Shown here: positions 27,058 through 36,630 of the stretch, piece after piece
Position numbering within the stretch: the first letter of the stretch is position 1
How the letters are laid out: the number at the start of each line of letters is the position of its first letter
Assembly: GCA_937876245.1 (NCBI GenBank)
Contig: CALEGP010000038.1
Location: 149,933 to 213,932 of the forward strand
DNA: 64,000 bases
Direction of reading: 5' to 3'
Source of the DNA: an uncultured Actinomycetes bacterium
GTDB taxonomy: Bacteria; Actinomycetota; Actinomycetes; Nanopelagicales; Nanopelagicaceae
Made by a program: the position numbers and the translations under genes
The notes under the pieces: generated by a model
Seen by the model: only the letters and a program-made list of their open reading frames with translations
The model's database searches: none
What the model was told of the DNA's origin: nothing

Positions 27058-27813
27058 ATGAAATTTAAGCCCAGAAGGAAAATGCTTGGCGCAACGCTGC
27101 TTTCGATTGTCCCGGTTGCTCTCCTCTCCTCTTGCTCAACAGAGAACATTTCAGGAATGGGCTTTCCAAAGAACGTTTCGAGCGTAAATGACATTTCTCT
27201 GCCGCTCTGGCAAGGCGCATGGATTACAGCGGGGATAGTAGGCGTCCTAACTGCGATCCTGATTATGTGGCCAGCTTTTCGCCATCGTCGCAAGGGTGAT
27301 GAAGTACCTAAGCAGACTCAGTACAACGTTCCGGTAGAGATCGCATACACCCTGATCCCCTTTTTGATTGTTGCAGTTCTCTTCTACTTCACTGCAGTAA
27401 AAGAAAGTGCAATCACTAAAGTTTCGGCTTCGGATGAAATTAGTCACGTCATTGACGTGAATGGAATTCAATGGTCTTGGCAATTCACCTATCAAGATTC
27501 GCCGCTCTCGCCCACCGTTACTGGGACACCAGCAAAACCTCCAGTGCTGGTTATTCCAAAGGGAGAGAGAGTTCGTTTTAATTTAACAGCTTCAGATGTA
27601 GTGCATGGTTTTTGGATTCCAGCTTTTATGATTCAAATGCAGACATTGCCAGGAGTGGAAAATCATCTAGAGTTCACGGCAAATAAAATTGGCTCATACC
27701 CAGGGCGCTGCAATATTCTCTGCGGTCGCGATCATTCGAAGATGCTTTTCACGGTAAAAGTTGTTTCTCCCAGTGCTTATCAGAAATATATATCTAACTT
27801 GAAGGCGGCATAA
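27058..27813 (+). CDS. ctaC: cytochrome c oxidase subunit II
   Basis: Membrane-anchored CuA subunit of the aa3 oxidase that receives electrons from cytochrome c. An N-terminal lipoprotein-type signal ends in LLSSC (C26), and two transmembrane helices follow (about 55-75 and 97-117). The cupredoxin domain carries the CuA ligands in [14 protein letters not shown] together with the upstream His in DVVHGFW. 251 aa. First gene of ctaC-ctaD-ctaF; its stop overlaps the ctaD start (TAATG). Confidence 0.96.
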   Translation: MKFKPRRKMLGATLLSIVPVALLSSCSTENISGMGFPKNVSSVNDISLPLWQGAWITAGIVGVLTAILIMWPAFRHRRKGDEVPKQTQYNVPVEIAYTLIPFLIVAVLFYFTAVKESAITKVSASDEISHVIDVNGIQWSWQFTYQDSPLSPTVTGTPAKPPVLVIPKGERVRFNLTASDVVHGFWIPAFMIQMQTLPGVENHLEFTANKIGSYPGRCNILCGRDHSKMLFTVKVVSPSAYQKYISNLKAA

Positions 27814-29471
27814 TGACTACTTTTGCAGAGCGTACTAATACTGCGACCAACGATAAATCAGTAGCCAAGAGCAGCAAGGGGCGACTGTTCGTAAAAATCA
27901 TTACTTCTACTGATCACAAGATGATTGGGTATATGTACCTAGTTACTACATTTGCTTGGTTCTTGATTGGCGGCTTATTGGCGTTAATCCTCAGGGCGGA
28001 ATTAGCGAGACCTGGATTGCAATTCGTTTCAAATGAACAGTACAACCAAGTTTTCACAATGCATGGAACGATAATGTTGTTGCTGTTCGCAACTCCATTG
28101 TTTGTTGGGTTTGCGAATGTGATAATGCCCTTGCAAATTGGCGCAGCGGATGTCGCCTTTCCTCGAATGAATATGCTTTCCTTCTGGCTATTTCTCTTCG
28201 GTGGAATTATGGCATTCACAGGATTCCTGACGCCAGGAGGAGCAGCGTCTTTCGGTTGGACCGCATATGCACCGCTGGCTAACTCACAATATTCTCCCGG
28301 AATTGGTGGCGATCTTTGGGTAATCGGTCTTGCTATGGGAGGTATCGGGACAATTCTTGGTGGCGTAAATTTCATCACAACAATTTTGACGATGCGCGCA
28401 CCGGGCATGACAATGTTTAGAATGTCTATTTTCAGTTGGAATGTTCTTCTAACTTCCATTTTGGTTCTTCTCGCATTTCCACCACTTGCAGCGGCATTCC
28501 TAGGCCTTGAATCGGACCGACTCTTTGGTTCGCATCTGTTCGATCCAGCTAATGGTGGCGCGATGCTTTGGCAACATCTCTTCTGGTTTTTTGGCCATCC
28601 CGAGGTGTACATCTTGGCACTGCCATTTTTTGGTATCGCTACAGAAATTCTTCCTGTTTTTAGCAGGAAACCAGTTTTCGGATACAAGGGATTGATCGCA
28701 GCAACCATTGCGATCGCAGCTCTCTCGGTTTCTGTCTGGGCACACCACATGTTTGCCAGCGGGCAAGTCTTGCTACCGTTTTTCTCCTTTATGACCTTTT
28801 TGATTGGTATTCCAACAGGAGTTAAATTTTTTAATTGGATTGGAACGATGTGGCGCGGGAGTGTCTCCTTTGAAACACCGATGCTTTGGGTGATGGGTTT
28901 CTTAATCACATTCTTATTCGGCGGTTTAACTGGAATTATCTTGGCTTCACCACCACTTGATTTTGCAGTATCTGCTTCCTACTTTATTGTTGCTCACTTC
29001 CATTACGTCCTCTTTGGGACAGTGGTATTCGCAATGTTTGCTGGATTCTATTTCTGGTGGCCAAAGATGACTGGACGCATGCTAAATGAACGCCTAGGAA
29101 AAATTCACTTCTGGACAACATTTTTAGGTTTTCATTTAACTTTCTTAATACAACATTGGCTAGGAATAAAGGGAATGCCTCGGCGTTATGCTGATTACTT
29201 ATCAACCGATGGTTTCACAAACATGAATACAATTTCGACTATTGGTTCGACCTTATTGGCTTTCTCTATGATTCCATTTTTAGTTAACGTGTGGATCACT
29301 AGAAAATCGCCATTAGTAGGAGTTGATGATCCTTGGGGTTATGGCGGCTCACTTGAATGGGCGACATCTTGCCCACCGCCTCGTCATAACTTCACTTCGA
29401 TGCCAAGAATTCGCAGTGAACGACCAGCATTTGATCTGCATTACCCACACATTAAGACAGAGGGTCACTAG
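27813..29471 (+). CDS. ctaD: cytochrome c oxidase subunit I
   Basis: Catalytic heme-copper subunit with 12 helices in 552 aa. Landmarks: the low-spin heme His in VFTMHGTIM, the CuB/tyrosine motif [11 protein letters not shown], the CuB His pair in [10 protein letters not shown], and the heme-ligand region [10 protein letters not shown]. It reduces O2 to water while pumping protons, forming a bcc-aa3 supercomplex in actinobacteria with the qcr products encoded downstream. A long open frame on the opposite strand (27914-28909) is a shadow. Confidence 0.98.
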   Translation: MTTFAERTNTATNDKSVAKSSKGRLFVKIITSTDHKMIGYMYLVTTFAWFLIGGLLALILRAELARPGLQFVSNEQYNQVFTMHGTIMLLLFATPLFVGFANVIMPLQIGAADVAFPRMNMLSFWLFLFGGIMAFTGFLTPGGAASFGWTAYAPLANSQYSPGIGGDLWVIGLAMGGIGTILGGVNFITTILTMRAPGMTMFRMSIFSWNVLLTSILVLLAFPPLAAAFLGLESDRLFGSHLFDPANGGAMLWQHLFWFFGHPEVYILALPFFGIATEILPVFSRKPVFGYKGLIAATIAIAALSVSVWAHHMFASGQVLLPFFSFMTFLIGIPTGVKFFNWIGTMWRGSVSFETPMLWVMGFLITFLFGGLTGIILASPPLDFAVSASYFIVAHFHYVLFGTVVFAMFAGFYFWWPKMTGRMLNERLGKIHFWTTFLGFHLTFLIQHWLGIKGMPRRYADYLSTDGFTNMNTISTIGSTLLAFSMIPFLVNVWITRKSPLVGVDDPWGYGGSLEWATSCPPPRHNFTSMPRIRSERPAFDLHYPHIKTEGH

Positions 29472-29473
29472 AG

Positions 29474-29875
29474 ATGAAAACAGGTTGGATTTTATTTACC
29501 GGACTTGCTGTTTTTTATGCACTAGTTACAGTGATTTACTGGTTGGTCGGCGGTGAGGCAGTTGGAATCACTGCTCTTGGATTGTCGGGTGGGCTCGCAG
29601 CGTTAATTGGTTTTTATCTCTGGTTCACAAATAAACAACTTAGCAACGTTCTACCAGAAGACAATATAAAGGCAGAGATCTCGGATTCCGCTGGAGAATT
29701 AGGTTTCTACTCACCGCATTCTTGGTGGCCACTGCCTCTCGCATTCACCATGACAATGGCAGGAGTTGGGCTGCTGGTAGGTTGGTGGCTTACGCTGATC
29801 GCAGTTGGAGCACTGTTAATCAGTATTCTTGGGTTTGTTCTCGAATATGAAAAACCTGTTAGGAGTTCACACTAA
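29474..29875 (+). CDS. ctaF: cytochrome c oxidase subunit IV, actinobacterial type
   Basis: 133-residue membrane protein of the CtaF family. Two N-terminal helices (about 5-25 and 32-50), a short exposed stretch with the family motif GELGFYSPHSWWPLPLA, then two further helices. It stabilises the actinobacterial aa3 oxidase. It begins 2 nt after ctaD, and its stop overlaps the start of the following permease gene by one base. Confidence 0.93.
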   Translation: MKTGWILFTGLAVFYALVTVIYWLVGGEAVGITALGLSGGLAALIGFYLWFTNKQLSNVLPEDNIKAEISDSAGELGFYSPHSWWPLPLAFTMTMAGVGLLVGWWLTLIAVGALLISILGFVLEYEKPVRSSH

Positions 29876-31161
29876 TGTCAATGGAGATGCTGATCGCTGT
29901 TGCGATTTTTGTAATGGCATATATTGCAATTGCCACTGAGAAGATTAGTCGAATTGCGATAGTTCTTACTGGTGCGGCTGCCATGATAATAGTTGGAGCA
30001 ACAGATGCCAACAAGGCTTTTTATAGCCATGAGACGGGTATCGATTGGAATGTGATCTTTCTACTCTTGGGAATGATGATAATTGTTAGCGTTATTCACA
30101 AAACTGGGCTTTTTGAATTTTTAGCTGTTAAAGCGATAAAGAAATCTAAGGGCAATCCAAAGGTTGCCATTGTCTATTTGATGGTCTTAACAGCGCTAGC
30201 TTCGGCCATTTTGGATAATGTGACTACGATTTTGTTGGCTGTTCCAATGACCATAATTGTGTGTAAACACCTCAATGTCTCGCCAACCGCTTTTATCTTG
30301 TCGGAAGTTTTTGTTTCCAATATTGGCGGAGCGGCCACTTTGGTAGGTGACCCACCAAATATTATTATTGCCAGCCGGGCTGGCTTAAGTTACAACTCAT
30401 TTTTGGTACACATGGCGCCAATGGTCATGGTTGTCTTGGTAGTAATTATTCCGCTACTAGTCGGGCTATTTCGAAGAGAATTAGTTAATTCAAAGGCTGA
30501 CCGCGCCCTCGTTATGAAATTAGATGAGCGATCATTTATCCAGGATGTGGGCTTACTCAAAAAGAGCCTGGTCGTCCTTTTCGCCGTCATGGTTGCCTTT
30601 GGTTTGCATTCTGTTATTAGTATCGAACCCGCCGTAGTTGCATTATTTGGTGCGGGAATTTTGGTTGGAATCAGTGGACTCAAGCCGCGTGATTATGTAA
30701 AAGATATTGAGTGGAATACGCTGATTTTTTTTGCTGGGCTTTTCATAATGGTAGGAGCCTTGGTAAATGTTGGGGCGCTTGAGGAATTTGCAATATTTCT
30801 TAAGGAGCTTTTTGGTGGAGATACTAAGTTGGCTGCAGGTAGCATCTTAGGTATCTCTGCAGTATTTTCTGGCTTGATAGATAACATTCCATTTGTAGCA
30901 TCTATGAGTCCGGTCGTGGCAGAGCTCAGCCAGGGTCTCGTTGGCAGACAAGAGCATGTTCTCTGGTGGGGGCTAGCTTTTGGAGCTGATTTCGGTGGTA
31001 ACGCCACAATTATTGGTGCTAGCGCTAACGTTGTTGCAATTGGTTTAGCAGCTAAAGCTGGGGTTCGAATTTCGTTCTGGAAATTCTCAAAATACGGAAT
31101 CCTCGTTACCTTGGTAAGCGTTGCAATGATTTATCCGTATTTGCTTCTCTTCTACTTCTAG
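29875..31161 (+). CDS. ArsB/NhaD-type permease
   Basis: Polytopic transporter of the ion-transporter superfamily, about 11-12 helices in 428 aa. The two inverted-repeat signature regions are visible: ALASAILDNVTTILLAVPM with GAATLVGDPPNIIIAS, and SGLIDNIPFVASMSPV with FGGNATIIGASANVVAIGLA. These fit NhaD/ArsB (P-type) members, which move Na+/H+ or oxyanions. The actual substrate cannot be decided. It is translationally coupled to ctaF (TAATG), so expressed with the oxidase, and its end overlaps the convergent qcrB by 4 nt. Confidence 0.88.
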   Translation: MSMEMLIAVAIFVMAYIAIATEKISRIAIVLTGAAAMIIVGATDANKAFYSHETGIDWNVIFLLLGMMIIVSVIHKTGLFEFLAVKAIKKSKGNPKVAIVYLMVLTALASAILDNVTTILLAVPMTIIVCKHLNVSPTAFILSEVFVSNIGGAATLVGDPPNIIIASRAGLSYNSFLVHMAPMVMVVLVVIIPLLVGLFRRELVNSKADRALVMKLDERSFIQDVGLLKKSLVVLFAVMVAFGLHSVISIEPAVVALFGAGILVGISGLKPRDYVKDIEWNTLIFFAGLFIMVGALVNVGALEEFAIFLKELFGGDTKLAAGSILGISAVFSGLIDNIPFVASMSPVVAELSQGLVGRQEHVLWWGLAFGADFGGNATIIGASANVVAIGLAAKAGVRISFWKFSKYGILVTLVSVAMIYPYLLLFYF

Positions 31162-32750
31162 TGACCGCCTTCTTCTAAGGCTTTTACGTCTGCTTCGCTA
31201 GGTGCAGGCACTTGCTCAACATGAGCCTGACTAAAGCGGGCCCGCAACTTCTGCTTCAAGTGATTGGGGTTGGTAACTCCGTTGCTGTCACTCTGTTCGA
31301 CTTCCAGAGCCCTTGGCTGTTCGTGTTGGGTAAGAGTGAACTTTTCTTCAGCCGTTAATTCTTCATGTACTTCGACGAACTCACCGTGAGGAAGCATGAC
31401 CAGGCGTCCGGTTTCTCGGCCGTGTAGCACCTTCTCGCGATCTGCGCGCTGAAGGGATAAGCAGATTCTTTTAGTTAGAACGAAAACCAACGGGGGCACA
31501 AGAATTACAGCGATACGCGTGAACCACATGATTTGATTGATCGTCAGATGGAAATTTGTTGCAATGATGTCATTTCCGCCATTTAATGTAACAACAATGA
31601 TAAACGATAACGACATTGCCCCGATCGCAGTGCGGTTGGGATTATTTCTTGGCCGATCTAACAAGTGATGCTCTTTCTTATCCCCAGTCATCCAAGACTC
31701 AATGAAAGGATAGAGCGCCATTAGCGTGAAGAGGATTCCCGGAATGATTAATCCTGGTATCAAAATATTCCACGAGACGGTATGGCCGAAGGCATGAGTT
31801 TCAATTGGGGGAGCCATCCGGACTAAGCCATCTAGCCAACCCATATAAAAGTCGGGTTGTGACCCAGCGGAAATTTGCCCAGGGTTATATGGCCCATATA
31901 GCCAGATCGGGTTAATCGAAGCAAGAGCCCCAAGAAGTGCGGTAATTCCGAAAACAATGAAGAAGAAGCCGCCTGCTTTTGCCATATATATTGGCATTAG
32001 AGGATAGCCGACTACGTTTTTCTCACTACGTCCTGGCCCTGGATATTGAGTATGTTTTTGGTACCAAACTAACATCAAGTGGATTGTGATCAGCGCTAGG
32101 AAAATTCCTGGCAAGAGAAGTACATGGACAGTAAATATTCTTGGAATGAACACATGGCCAGGGAATGCGCCACCGAATGCGAAGAAGGCGAGATATGAGC
32201 CAATCACGGGCATGGCCTGAATTATTGCTTCAGCAATACGAATTCCTGTTCCGGAAAGCAAATCATCGGGAAGGGAATAACCAAGGAATCCCTCAACAAT
32301 TCCAAGCGTTACAAGCCCAACGCCGATTAACCAGTTTGCTTCTCTTGGTTTACGAAATGCCCCGGTAAAGAAAACACGCATCAAGTGGGCGATCATTCCA
32401 GCCATAAATATAAGTGCTGCCCAGTGATGTATTTGGCGCATTAATAGGCCACCGCGAACATCAAAAGAGATGTGAAGAGTTGAGGCGTAGGAGGCGGACA
32501 TTTCAATATTCTGTAGCGGCTCATAACTGCCCTGATAAATAACATCGCGCTGTGATGGATCGAACCAGAAAGTCAGAAAAGTTCCAGACAATAACAGGAT
32601 AATAAAGGAATAAAGAACTATTTCACCTAGCATGAAGGACCAATGATCAGGAAATACTTTCGTCAAATTTTTCCGTAACCACTTGGCCGCACCCGTACGG
32701 TCATCTATATATCCAGCTACGCTTCCACCAATTTTTTCTGCCTTTTTCAT
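31158..32750 (-). CDS. qcrB: menaquinol-cytochrome c reductase, cytochrome b subunit
   Basis: Cytochrome b of the bcc complex, oxidising menaquinol and carrying two b hemes. Heme-ligand histidines lie in MRQIHHWAALIF and HVLLLPGIFLALITIHLMLVWYQKH. The Qo-site PEW-like region is replaced by the actinobacterial QPDFYMGWLDGLVRM. A C-terminal extension of about 90 residues without membrane segments is typical of the actinobacterial form. The start is ATG 32750, overlapping the qcrA stop (ATGA) and preceded by GGGAG; the ORF-track start 32765 is less likely. Confidence 0.96.
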   Translation of the reverse strand: MKKAEKIGGSVAGYIDDRTGAAKWLRKNLTKVFPDHWSFMLGEIVLYSFIILLLSGTFLTFWFDPSQRDVIYQGSYEPLQNIEMSASYASTLHISFDVRGGLLMRQIHHWAALIFMAGMIAHLMRVFFTGAFRKPREANWLIGVGLVTLGIVEGFLGYSLPDDLLSGTGIRIAEAIIQAMPVIGSYLAFFAFGGAFPGHVFIPRIFTVHVLLLPGIFLALITIHLMLVWYQKHTQYPGPGRSEKNVVGYPLMPIYMAKAGGFFFIVFGITALLGALASINPIWLYGPYNPGQISAGSQPDFYMGWLDGLVRMAPPIETHAFGHTVSWNILIPGLIIPGILFTLMALYPFIESWMTGDKKEHHLLDRPRNNPNRTAIGAMSLSFIIVVTLNGGNDIIATNFHLTINQIMWFTRIAVILVPPLVFVLTKRICLSLQRADREKVLHGRETGRLVMLPHGEFVEVHEELTAEEKFTLTQHEQPRALEVEQSDSNGVTNPNHLKQKLRARFSQAHVEQVPAPSEADVKALEEGGH

Positions 32751-33739
32751 GACGAGCGCTCCCAATAGCTAGGTCCAACCGATTCAGTAAATGGTTGCTG
32801 TGCAACTAGATATCCCTGTGCATCAACAGTGATCGCAAGTTGAGGAAGTGGTCGGGCAGATGGCCCGAAAATAACTTTAGCAGCGCGAGTTACATCGAAG
32901 GTGGATTGGTGACATGGACAAAGCAGATGCTTAGTCTGTTGTTCATAGAGTGCAACAGCGCAACCCATGTGAGAACATATCTTGGAAAATGCAATTATCC
33001 CATCGTGCGTCCAGGAAAGTCGTTCAGCATCTAGTTGAAACTCAGATGGGCGCAATCGAATTAGGAGAACTGCATCCTTTCCAATGTCCGAGAGTGTCCG
33101 GTCTTGCCCGACGGCTAACTCAGGGAGTACTTGGGCGACGGCACCAACCTCTAAATCCTCAGGGCGAATTGGTCGGTCTCCTGGATCAGTAACTAAGCGA
33201 GTTCCCTTTTTCCAGGAAGTGGTTTCTAAATCTTTTTTTGGCAGAGGCCCTAGATCGCGCAGCAGTACCAATGGCGTAAGAGCCGATATTCCGAGCGCCA
33301 GGCCAAGAGTCCGCTTAATTAATGAACGACGCCCAAGTCCAGCATCGGCAGCCTGTTCTTTAACTGTTGCGACGAAATCATTTCGATCTTCTTCAGGTGA
33401 TCTAAATTCATGACGCTCTTGAATAATTTCAGTATCTGGCATAAGAGTTTTTGCCCAATGAACTAAGCCAAGTCCGATAAATAGAAGGGCAAAAGCCATT
33501 CCAAGCCCCAGGCCAAGTTGGTGGGCATTGGTGTCACCCATAATTGGGATAAAGAAGAAAAGATCATCTTTAACGAAGATGTAAGAATAAATTGCCAATA
33601 CGGTTGAAAGCGCCGATAGGACGAAAAGTATCGCTACTTGCCGCTCGGCACGGTCAGCTGCTTTGGGATCTGTGTCAGTTTTGCGGTGCACATGTGCGGG
33701 CAATCCTGGATCTTCAAATTTTCGAATTTCGTTAGACAT
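32747..33739 (-). CDS. qcrA: menaquinol-cytochrome c reductase, Rieske iron-sulfur subunit
   Basis: Rieske [2Fe-2S] protein with the actinobacterial layout of three N-terminal helices. The cluster ligands are CSHMGCAV and CPCHQSTFD in the C-terminal domain. A twin-arginine-like GRRSLIKRTLGLALG precedes the last helix, consistent with Tat insertion of this domain. Start ATG 33739 (330 aa). The ORF-track start at 33805 would overlap qcrC and has no supporting site. Gap to qcrC is 2 nt. Confidence 0.96.
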   Translation of the reverse strand: MSNEIRKFEDPGLPAHVHRKTDTDPKAADRAERQVAILFVLSALSTVLAIYSYIFVKDDLFFFIPIMGDTNAHQLGLGLGMAFALLFIGLGLVHWAKTLMPDTEIIQERHEFRSPEEDRNDFVATVKEQAADAGLGRRSLIKRTLGLALGISALTPLVLLRDLGPLPKKDLETTSWKKGTRLVTDPGDRPIRPEDLEVGAVAQVLPELAVGQDRTLSDIGKDAVLLIRLRPSEFQLDAERLSWTHDGIIAFSKICSHMGCAVALYEQQTKHLLCPCHQSTFDVTRAAKVIFGPSARPLPQLAITVDAQGYLVAQQPFTESVGPSYWERSS

Positions 33740-33741
33740 AT

Positions 33742-34563
33742 CTATCTCGCCTTCGCAGTTAGCCATACAGAGATACCAATCAATAGGCCCAAGCCAAGTG
33801 TCCAAACTAAGAGCCCCTCAGTTACCGGGCCAACCCGACCAAGTGAAGCGCCTCCCAAGTTTGGTTCATTCTCGGCTGCCTTAATCCACTTAATGATTGA
33901 AAGTTTTTCCTCCGGCGTAATAGTTTTATCGCTAAACACCGGCATCGATTGTGGCCCGGTAATCATGGCTTCGTAAATATATTTCGCATCGACTCCCATA
34001 AGTGTTGGAGCATATTTACCTCGAGTAAGAGCGCCCCCTTGGCCAGCGAAGTTATGACACATTGCGCAATTGGTGCGGAAGAGTTGGCCGCCCTCTGCAG
34101 TATTGCCATCACGTTCAAATGCTATTTGTGCTTCGTTGATCGAATCTGGCCCCGGCGCAAGAGAAGCAACGTATGCAGCGAGAGCAGCGGTTTGCTCAGC
34201 GTTATAAATAGGCGTTTTGCGCATTGCCTGCTGACTCATATCAGCCATGGGCATCCGCCCAGTTCCTACTTGGAAATCAACTGAAGCTGCGCCAACACCG
34301 ATAAGCGCAGGGGCGATTGATGATCCTTCAGCGTTCAAACCATGGCAAGAAGAGCAACCTTGGTTAAAAATTCTCTTTCCTTCTTTTATTAAAGTTGATT
34401 GGACAGTTGTCTCCATCCGAGAAGGACCAGGTAGGGCGCTTGCCACTTGAAAGGTAGTCCCAAGAGTGATCAGCGCAACAATCAAGAGCGCAGGTCCTGC
34501 AAAGCGATGCCTGCGGTATTTGGAAAGTTTTCTAAGGGCCTGGTTCATTTTGGATTGATTCAC
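33742..34563 (-). CDS. qcrC: menaquinol-cytochrome c reductase, diheme cytochrome c subunit
   Basis: Diheme cytochrome c that passes electrons directly to the oxidase in the actinobacterial supercomplex. There are two heme attachment sites, CSSCHG and CAMCHN, each in a cytochrome c fold, with an N-terminal helix (about 22-42) and a C-terminal anchor helix (about 250-268). The start may be GTG 34563 or ATG 34548; neither has a clear ribosome-binding site. It follows ctaE by 7 nt in the ctaE-qcrC-qcrA-qcrB operon. Confidence 0.95.
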   Translation of the reverse strand: MNQSKMNQALRKLSKYRRHRFAGPALLIVALITLGTTFQVASALPGPSRMETTVQSTLIKEGKRIFNQGCSSCHGLNAEGSSIAPALIGVGAASVDFQVGTGRMPMADMSQQAMRKTPIYNAEQTAALAAYVASLAPGPDSINEAQIAFERDGNTAEGGQLFRTNCAMCHNFAGQGGALTRGKYAPTLMGVDAKYIYEAMITGPQSMPVFSDKTITPEEKLSIIKWIKAAENEPNLGGASLGRVGPVTEGLLVWTLGLGLLIGISVWLTAKAR

Positions 34564-34570
34564 CTAACTA

Positions 34571-35230
34571 TTATTTAATTAAGTAGATCGCAGAGAAGAG
34601 CGCGATCCAAACGATGTCGACGAAGTGCCAATAATAAGAGACAACAATTGCAGTAGTTGCCTGAGAATGCCCAAACTTCTTTGCGCGAAATACTCGCAAC
34701 ATCACAATTAAGAAGGCAATTAGTCCGCCAGTAACGTGCATTCCATGGAAGCCAGTTGTGATGTAAAAGACTGAGCCATATGCATTCGAGGAGAGAGTCA
34801 GGCTTTCGCTAACTAAAGTTGCATATTCATAAATTTGGCCACCAACAAAGAAGGCTCCCATCAAAAAAGTTAGCGCAAACCACTCCCGCATTCCCCATTT
34901 TTGTATCTGAAAGAGGGTGCCAGAGCGTTTTGCTTGGAAGCGTTCAGCAGCAAATACTCCGAACTGACAGGTAACCGATGAGAGAACTAAGACAGTGGTA
35001 TTGGCGGCGGCAAATGGAATATTTAGTAGGCCGGTAGATTCAAGCCAAATTTCTGGACCCTGCACGGCGCGGGTTGTGAAATACATTGCGAAGAGCGCGG
35101 CAAAGAACATGAGCTCACTGGACAGCCAGACGATCGTTCCAACGGCAACAATGTTAGGGCGATTTACCTTTGCTGGGTTGGATTGCTCGGTTTGGCGAGA
35201 AGCTGATGGATTCGAGACGTGAGATGTCAT
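34571..35230 (-). CDS. ctaE: cytochrome c oxidase subunit III
   Basis: Seven-helix accessory subunit of the aa3 oxidase. Family segments: [34 protein letters not shown] and [21 protein letters not shown] at the C-terminus. The start is ATG 35230 (219 aa), beginning [13 protein letters not shown]. The ORF-track start at 35419 runs into the divergent gene and is rejected. AATAAT lies 6 nt before the ATG, consistent with a leaderless operon head. Confidence 0.95.
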   Translation of the reverse strand: MTSHVSNPSASRQTEQSNPAKVNRPNIVAVGTIVWLSSELMFFAALFAMYFTTRAVQGPEIWLESTGLLNIPFAAANTTVLVLSSVTCQFGVFAAERFQAKRSGTLFQIQKWGMREWFALTFLMGAFFVGGQIYEYATLVSESLTLSSNAYGSVFYITTGFHGMHVTGGLIAFLIVMLRVFRAKKFGHSQATTAIVVSYYWHFVDIVWIALFSAIYLIK

Positions 35231-35236
35231 TTCCCT

Positions 35237-35242
35237 ATTATT
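35237..35242 (-). promoter_or_regulatory. -10 box for the ctaE-qcrCAB operon
   Basis: Minus strand AATAAT, 6 nt before the ctaE ATG. It is close to TANNNT with one mismatch at the first base. Confidence 0.4.
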
Positions 35243-35335
35243 CCTGATTTTCGGGAGAATGTTGGCATCCGGACCTGCCATATTCACGGCTCTTGGGGTG
35301 AAACTCATCACGCAGAAAAAGATGGCTTTGGGCGT

Positions 35336-35341
35336 TAGACT
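35336..35341 (+). promoter_or_regulatory. -10 box for the receiver-like gene
   Basis: TAGACT, 7 nt before ATG 35349, supporting that start over the ORF-track 35259. Confidence 0.5.
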
Positions 35342-35348
35342 CACTGGT

Positions 35349-35759
35349 ATGGCGCCGAAAGAGAAGCTAATAATTGCCCTGTATTCAGATGATTCCTCGG
35401 TTCGCTCTTCAGTGATCACAGCATTGGGTAGCAGGGTGTCAAAAGATTTACCAGAGCATAAAATAGCCGAATTCGCGACTGGACCAGCTCTTCGCCTCTA
35501 TCTGGATTCAAAGGGAGCGATTGATCTTTTCATCCTAGATGGCGAAGCAACTCCTGAAGGCGGTCTTGGCTTAGCTCGGCAACTTAAAGATGAAGTATTT
35601 AATTGCCCACCAATTTTGGTTATAACTGGCCGGGTTCAAGACAATTGGTTGGCTTCATGGTCAAAAGCCGATGGCGTGGTACTTCACCCGATCGATCCAT
35701 TTACTTTAGCCTCGCAAGTCGCTGCTCTTTTACAAGATAAAACTGTAGTTACGGCCTAA
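35349..35759 (+). CDS. stand-alone receiver-like protein, atypical
   Basis: 136-residue single domain resembling response-regulator receivers, with no output domain. Acidic pocket YSDDSSVR, the phospho-acceptor-like Asp in [14 protein letters not shown] and the Thr in ILVITGR are present. The conserved lysine before proline is replaced: VVLHPIDPF has His where LKP/TKP is normal. It may therefore be phosphorylation-independent. The gene is divergent from ctaE with a 118-nt gap, so a link to respiration control is possible but unproven. Start ATG 35349. Its 3' end overlaps the exonuclease gene by 11 nt. Confidence 0.75.
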   Translation: MAPKEKLIIALYSDDSSVRSSVITALGSRVSKDLPEHKIAEFATGPALRLYLDSKGAIDLFILDGEATPEGGLGLARQLKDEVFNCPPILVITGRVQDNWLASWSKADGVVLHPIDPFTLASQVAALLQDKTVVTA

Positions 35760-36408
35760 TTCGATTTCCTGGTCGGGACTTCATAAATTCTTTTAGTTCG
35801 CCACTAGTAAATACGCCAAATCCCGATAATCTCTCAAATAGATGGTGCATTACTTCGACCGTTGTCTTTACATCGTCAAGCGCGCGATGTGTTGGTGGCG
35901 TTGTAGTCTGGAAAAACTGCGAAAGTGTGGAAAGTTTATAATTAAACACTTCTGAGCTATCGATAACTAGTCGAGCCAAACGAACTGTATCTATCACTTC
36001 GAAATTTGGCCAAGGTAAAGTCAGTTGGCCTGCGGCAGCCTTGAGAAAACCGATATCAAAGGGTGCGTTGTGAGCCACGATCTGAACCTGGTCATGAGGA
36101 GCAAGAAATTCCATCAACTGAGGAAAAATTTCTGCGATTTCTGGCGCGTTCGCAAGCATTTGATCGGTAATGCCAGTCAAATTTGTAATGTATTGCGGAA
36201 TCGGAACCATCGGGTTTACAAAACTTGAAAATTCGCCAAGTACCTTTCCGCCACATACTTTTATTGCACCAATCTCAGTAATCCCAGATCCATCTTTGGG
36301 TGAAGCGCCAGTTGTTTCTAAGTCTAAAACGACAAAAATCGTCTCATGAAGAGCGCTGGGATCCAGGCTCGAATTTTTCGATTGGTTTCCAGATTTCGGA
36401 GTGAGCAT
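35749..36408 (-). CDS. DnaQ-like 3'-5' exonuclease (DEDDh)
   Basis: Exonuclease domain of the DNA polymerase III epsilon type. ExoI VLDLETTGASP, ExoII VAHNAPFDIGFL and ExoIII HRALDDVKTTVEV give the DEDDh catalytic set. 219 aa with a short C-terminal tail and no UvrC-like or helicase domain, so it could be a free proofreading subunit or a repair/RNA exonuclease. ATG 36408 is preceded by TAACCT with a 6-nt gap (leaderless). Convergent overlap of 11 nt with the receiver-like gene. Confidence 0.88.
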   Translation of the reverse strand: MLTPKSGNQSKNSSLDPSALHETIFVVLDLETTGASPKDGSGITEIGAIKVCGGKVLGEFSSFVNPMVPIPQYITNLTGITDQMLANAPEIAEIFPQLMEFLAPHDQVQIVAHNAPFDIGFLKAAAGQLTLPWPNFEVIDTVRLARLVIDSSEVFNYKLSTLSQFFQTTTPPTHRALDDVKTTVEVMHHLFERLSGFGVFTSGELKEFMKSRPGNRIRP

Positions 36409-36414
36409 CGCTCA

Positions 36415-36420
36415 AGGTTA
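36415..36420 (-). promoter_or_regulatory. -10 box for leaderless exonuclease gene
   Basis: Minus strand TAACCT, 6 nt before ATG 36408. Confidence 0.5.
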
Positions 36421-36558
36421 AGGTAAATGACTGACATTTTTTTCGTTCGTGAATCACGCTTGAATTTTTGCAATCTCGGGAAAATGATGGGCGCTAAATT
36501 GCGCTAAAGACTGAAGTTCAAGTTGAGAGTTCTGTGATGTCTAAATCCAGAAGGGAAC

Positions 36559-36586
36559 TTGATTAATGCGCCCTCATCTATAGGCT
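36559..36586 (+). promoter_or_regulatory. candidate promoter of the nucleoside importer operon
   Basis: TTGATT (36559-36564), 16-nt spacer, TAGGCT (36581-36586), upstream of a leader with a strong AGGAGG site. Two direct copies of GCGCTAAA lie further upstream near 36491 and 36501 and could be regulator half-sites. Confidence 0.4.
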
Positions 36587-36600
36587 AATCCCACATCAAT

Positions 36601-36613
36601 CCCTTTTAAAGGG
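36601..36613 (+). promoter_or_regulatory. palindrome in the importer leader
   Basis: CCCTTTTAAAGGG, a perfect 6-bp palindrome around one base, between the putative -10 box and the ribosome-binding site. It could be an operator; it is AT-rich in the centre and too short for a terminator. Confidence 0.35.
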
Positions 36614-36630
36614 TTAAACCAGGAGGCACT

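Noticed and set aside
27914-28909. 331-aa open frame on the minus strand opposite ctaD
   Set aside because: It lies wholly antisense to the well-supported oxidase subunit I gene and its translation is low-complexity Pro/Ile/Lys with no family features: a shadow frame.
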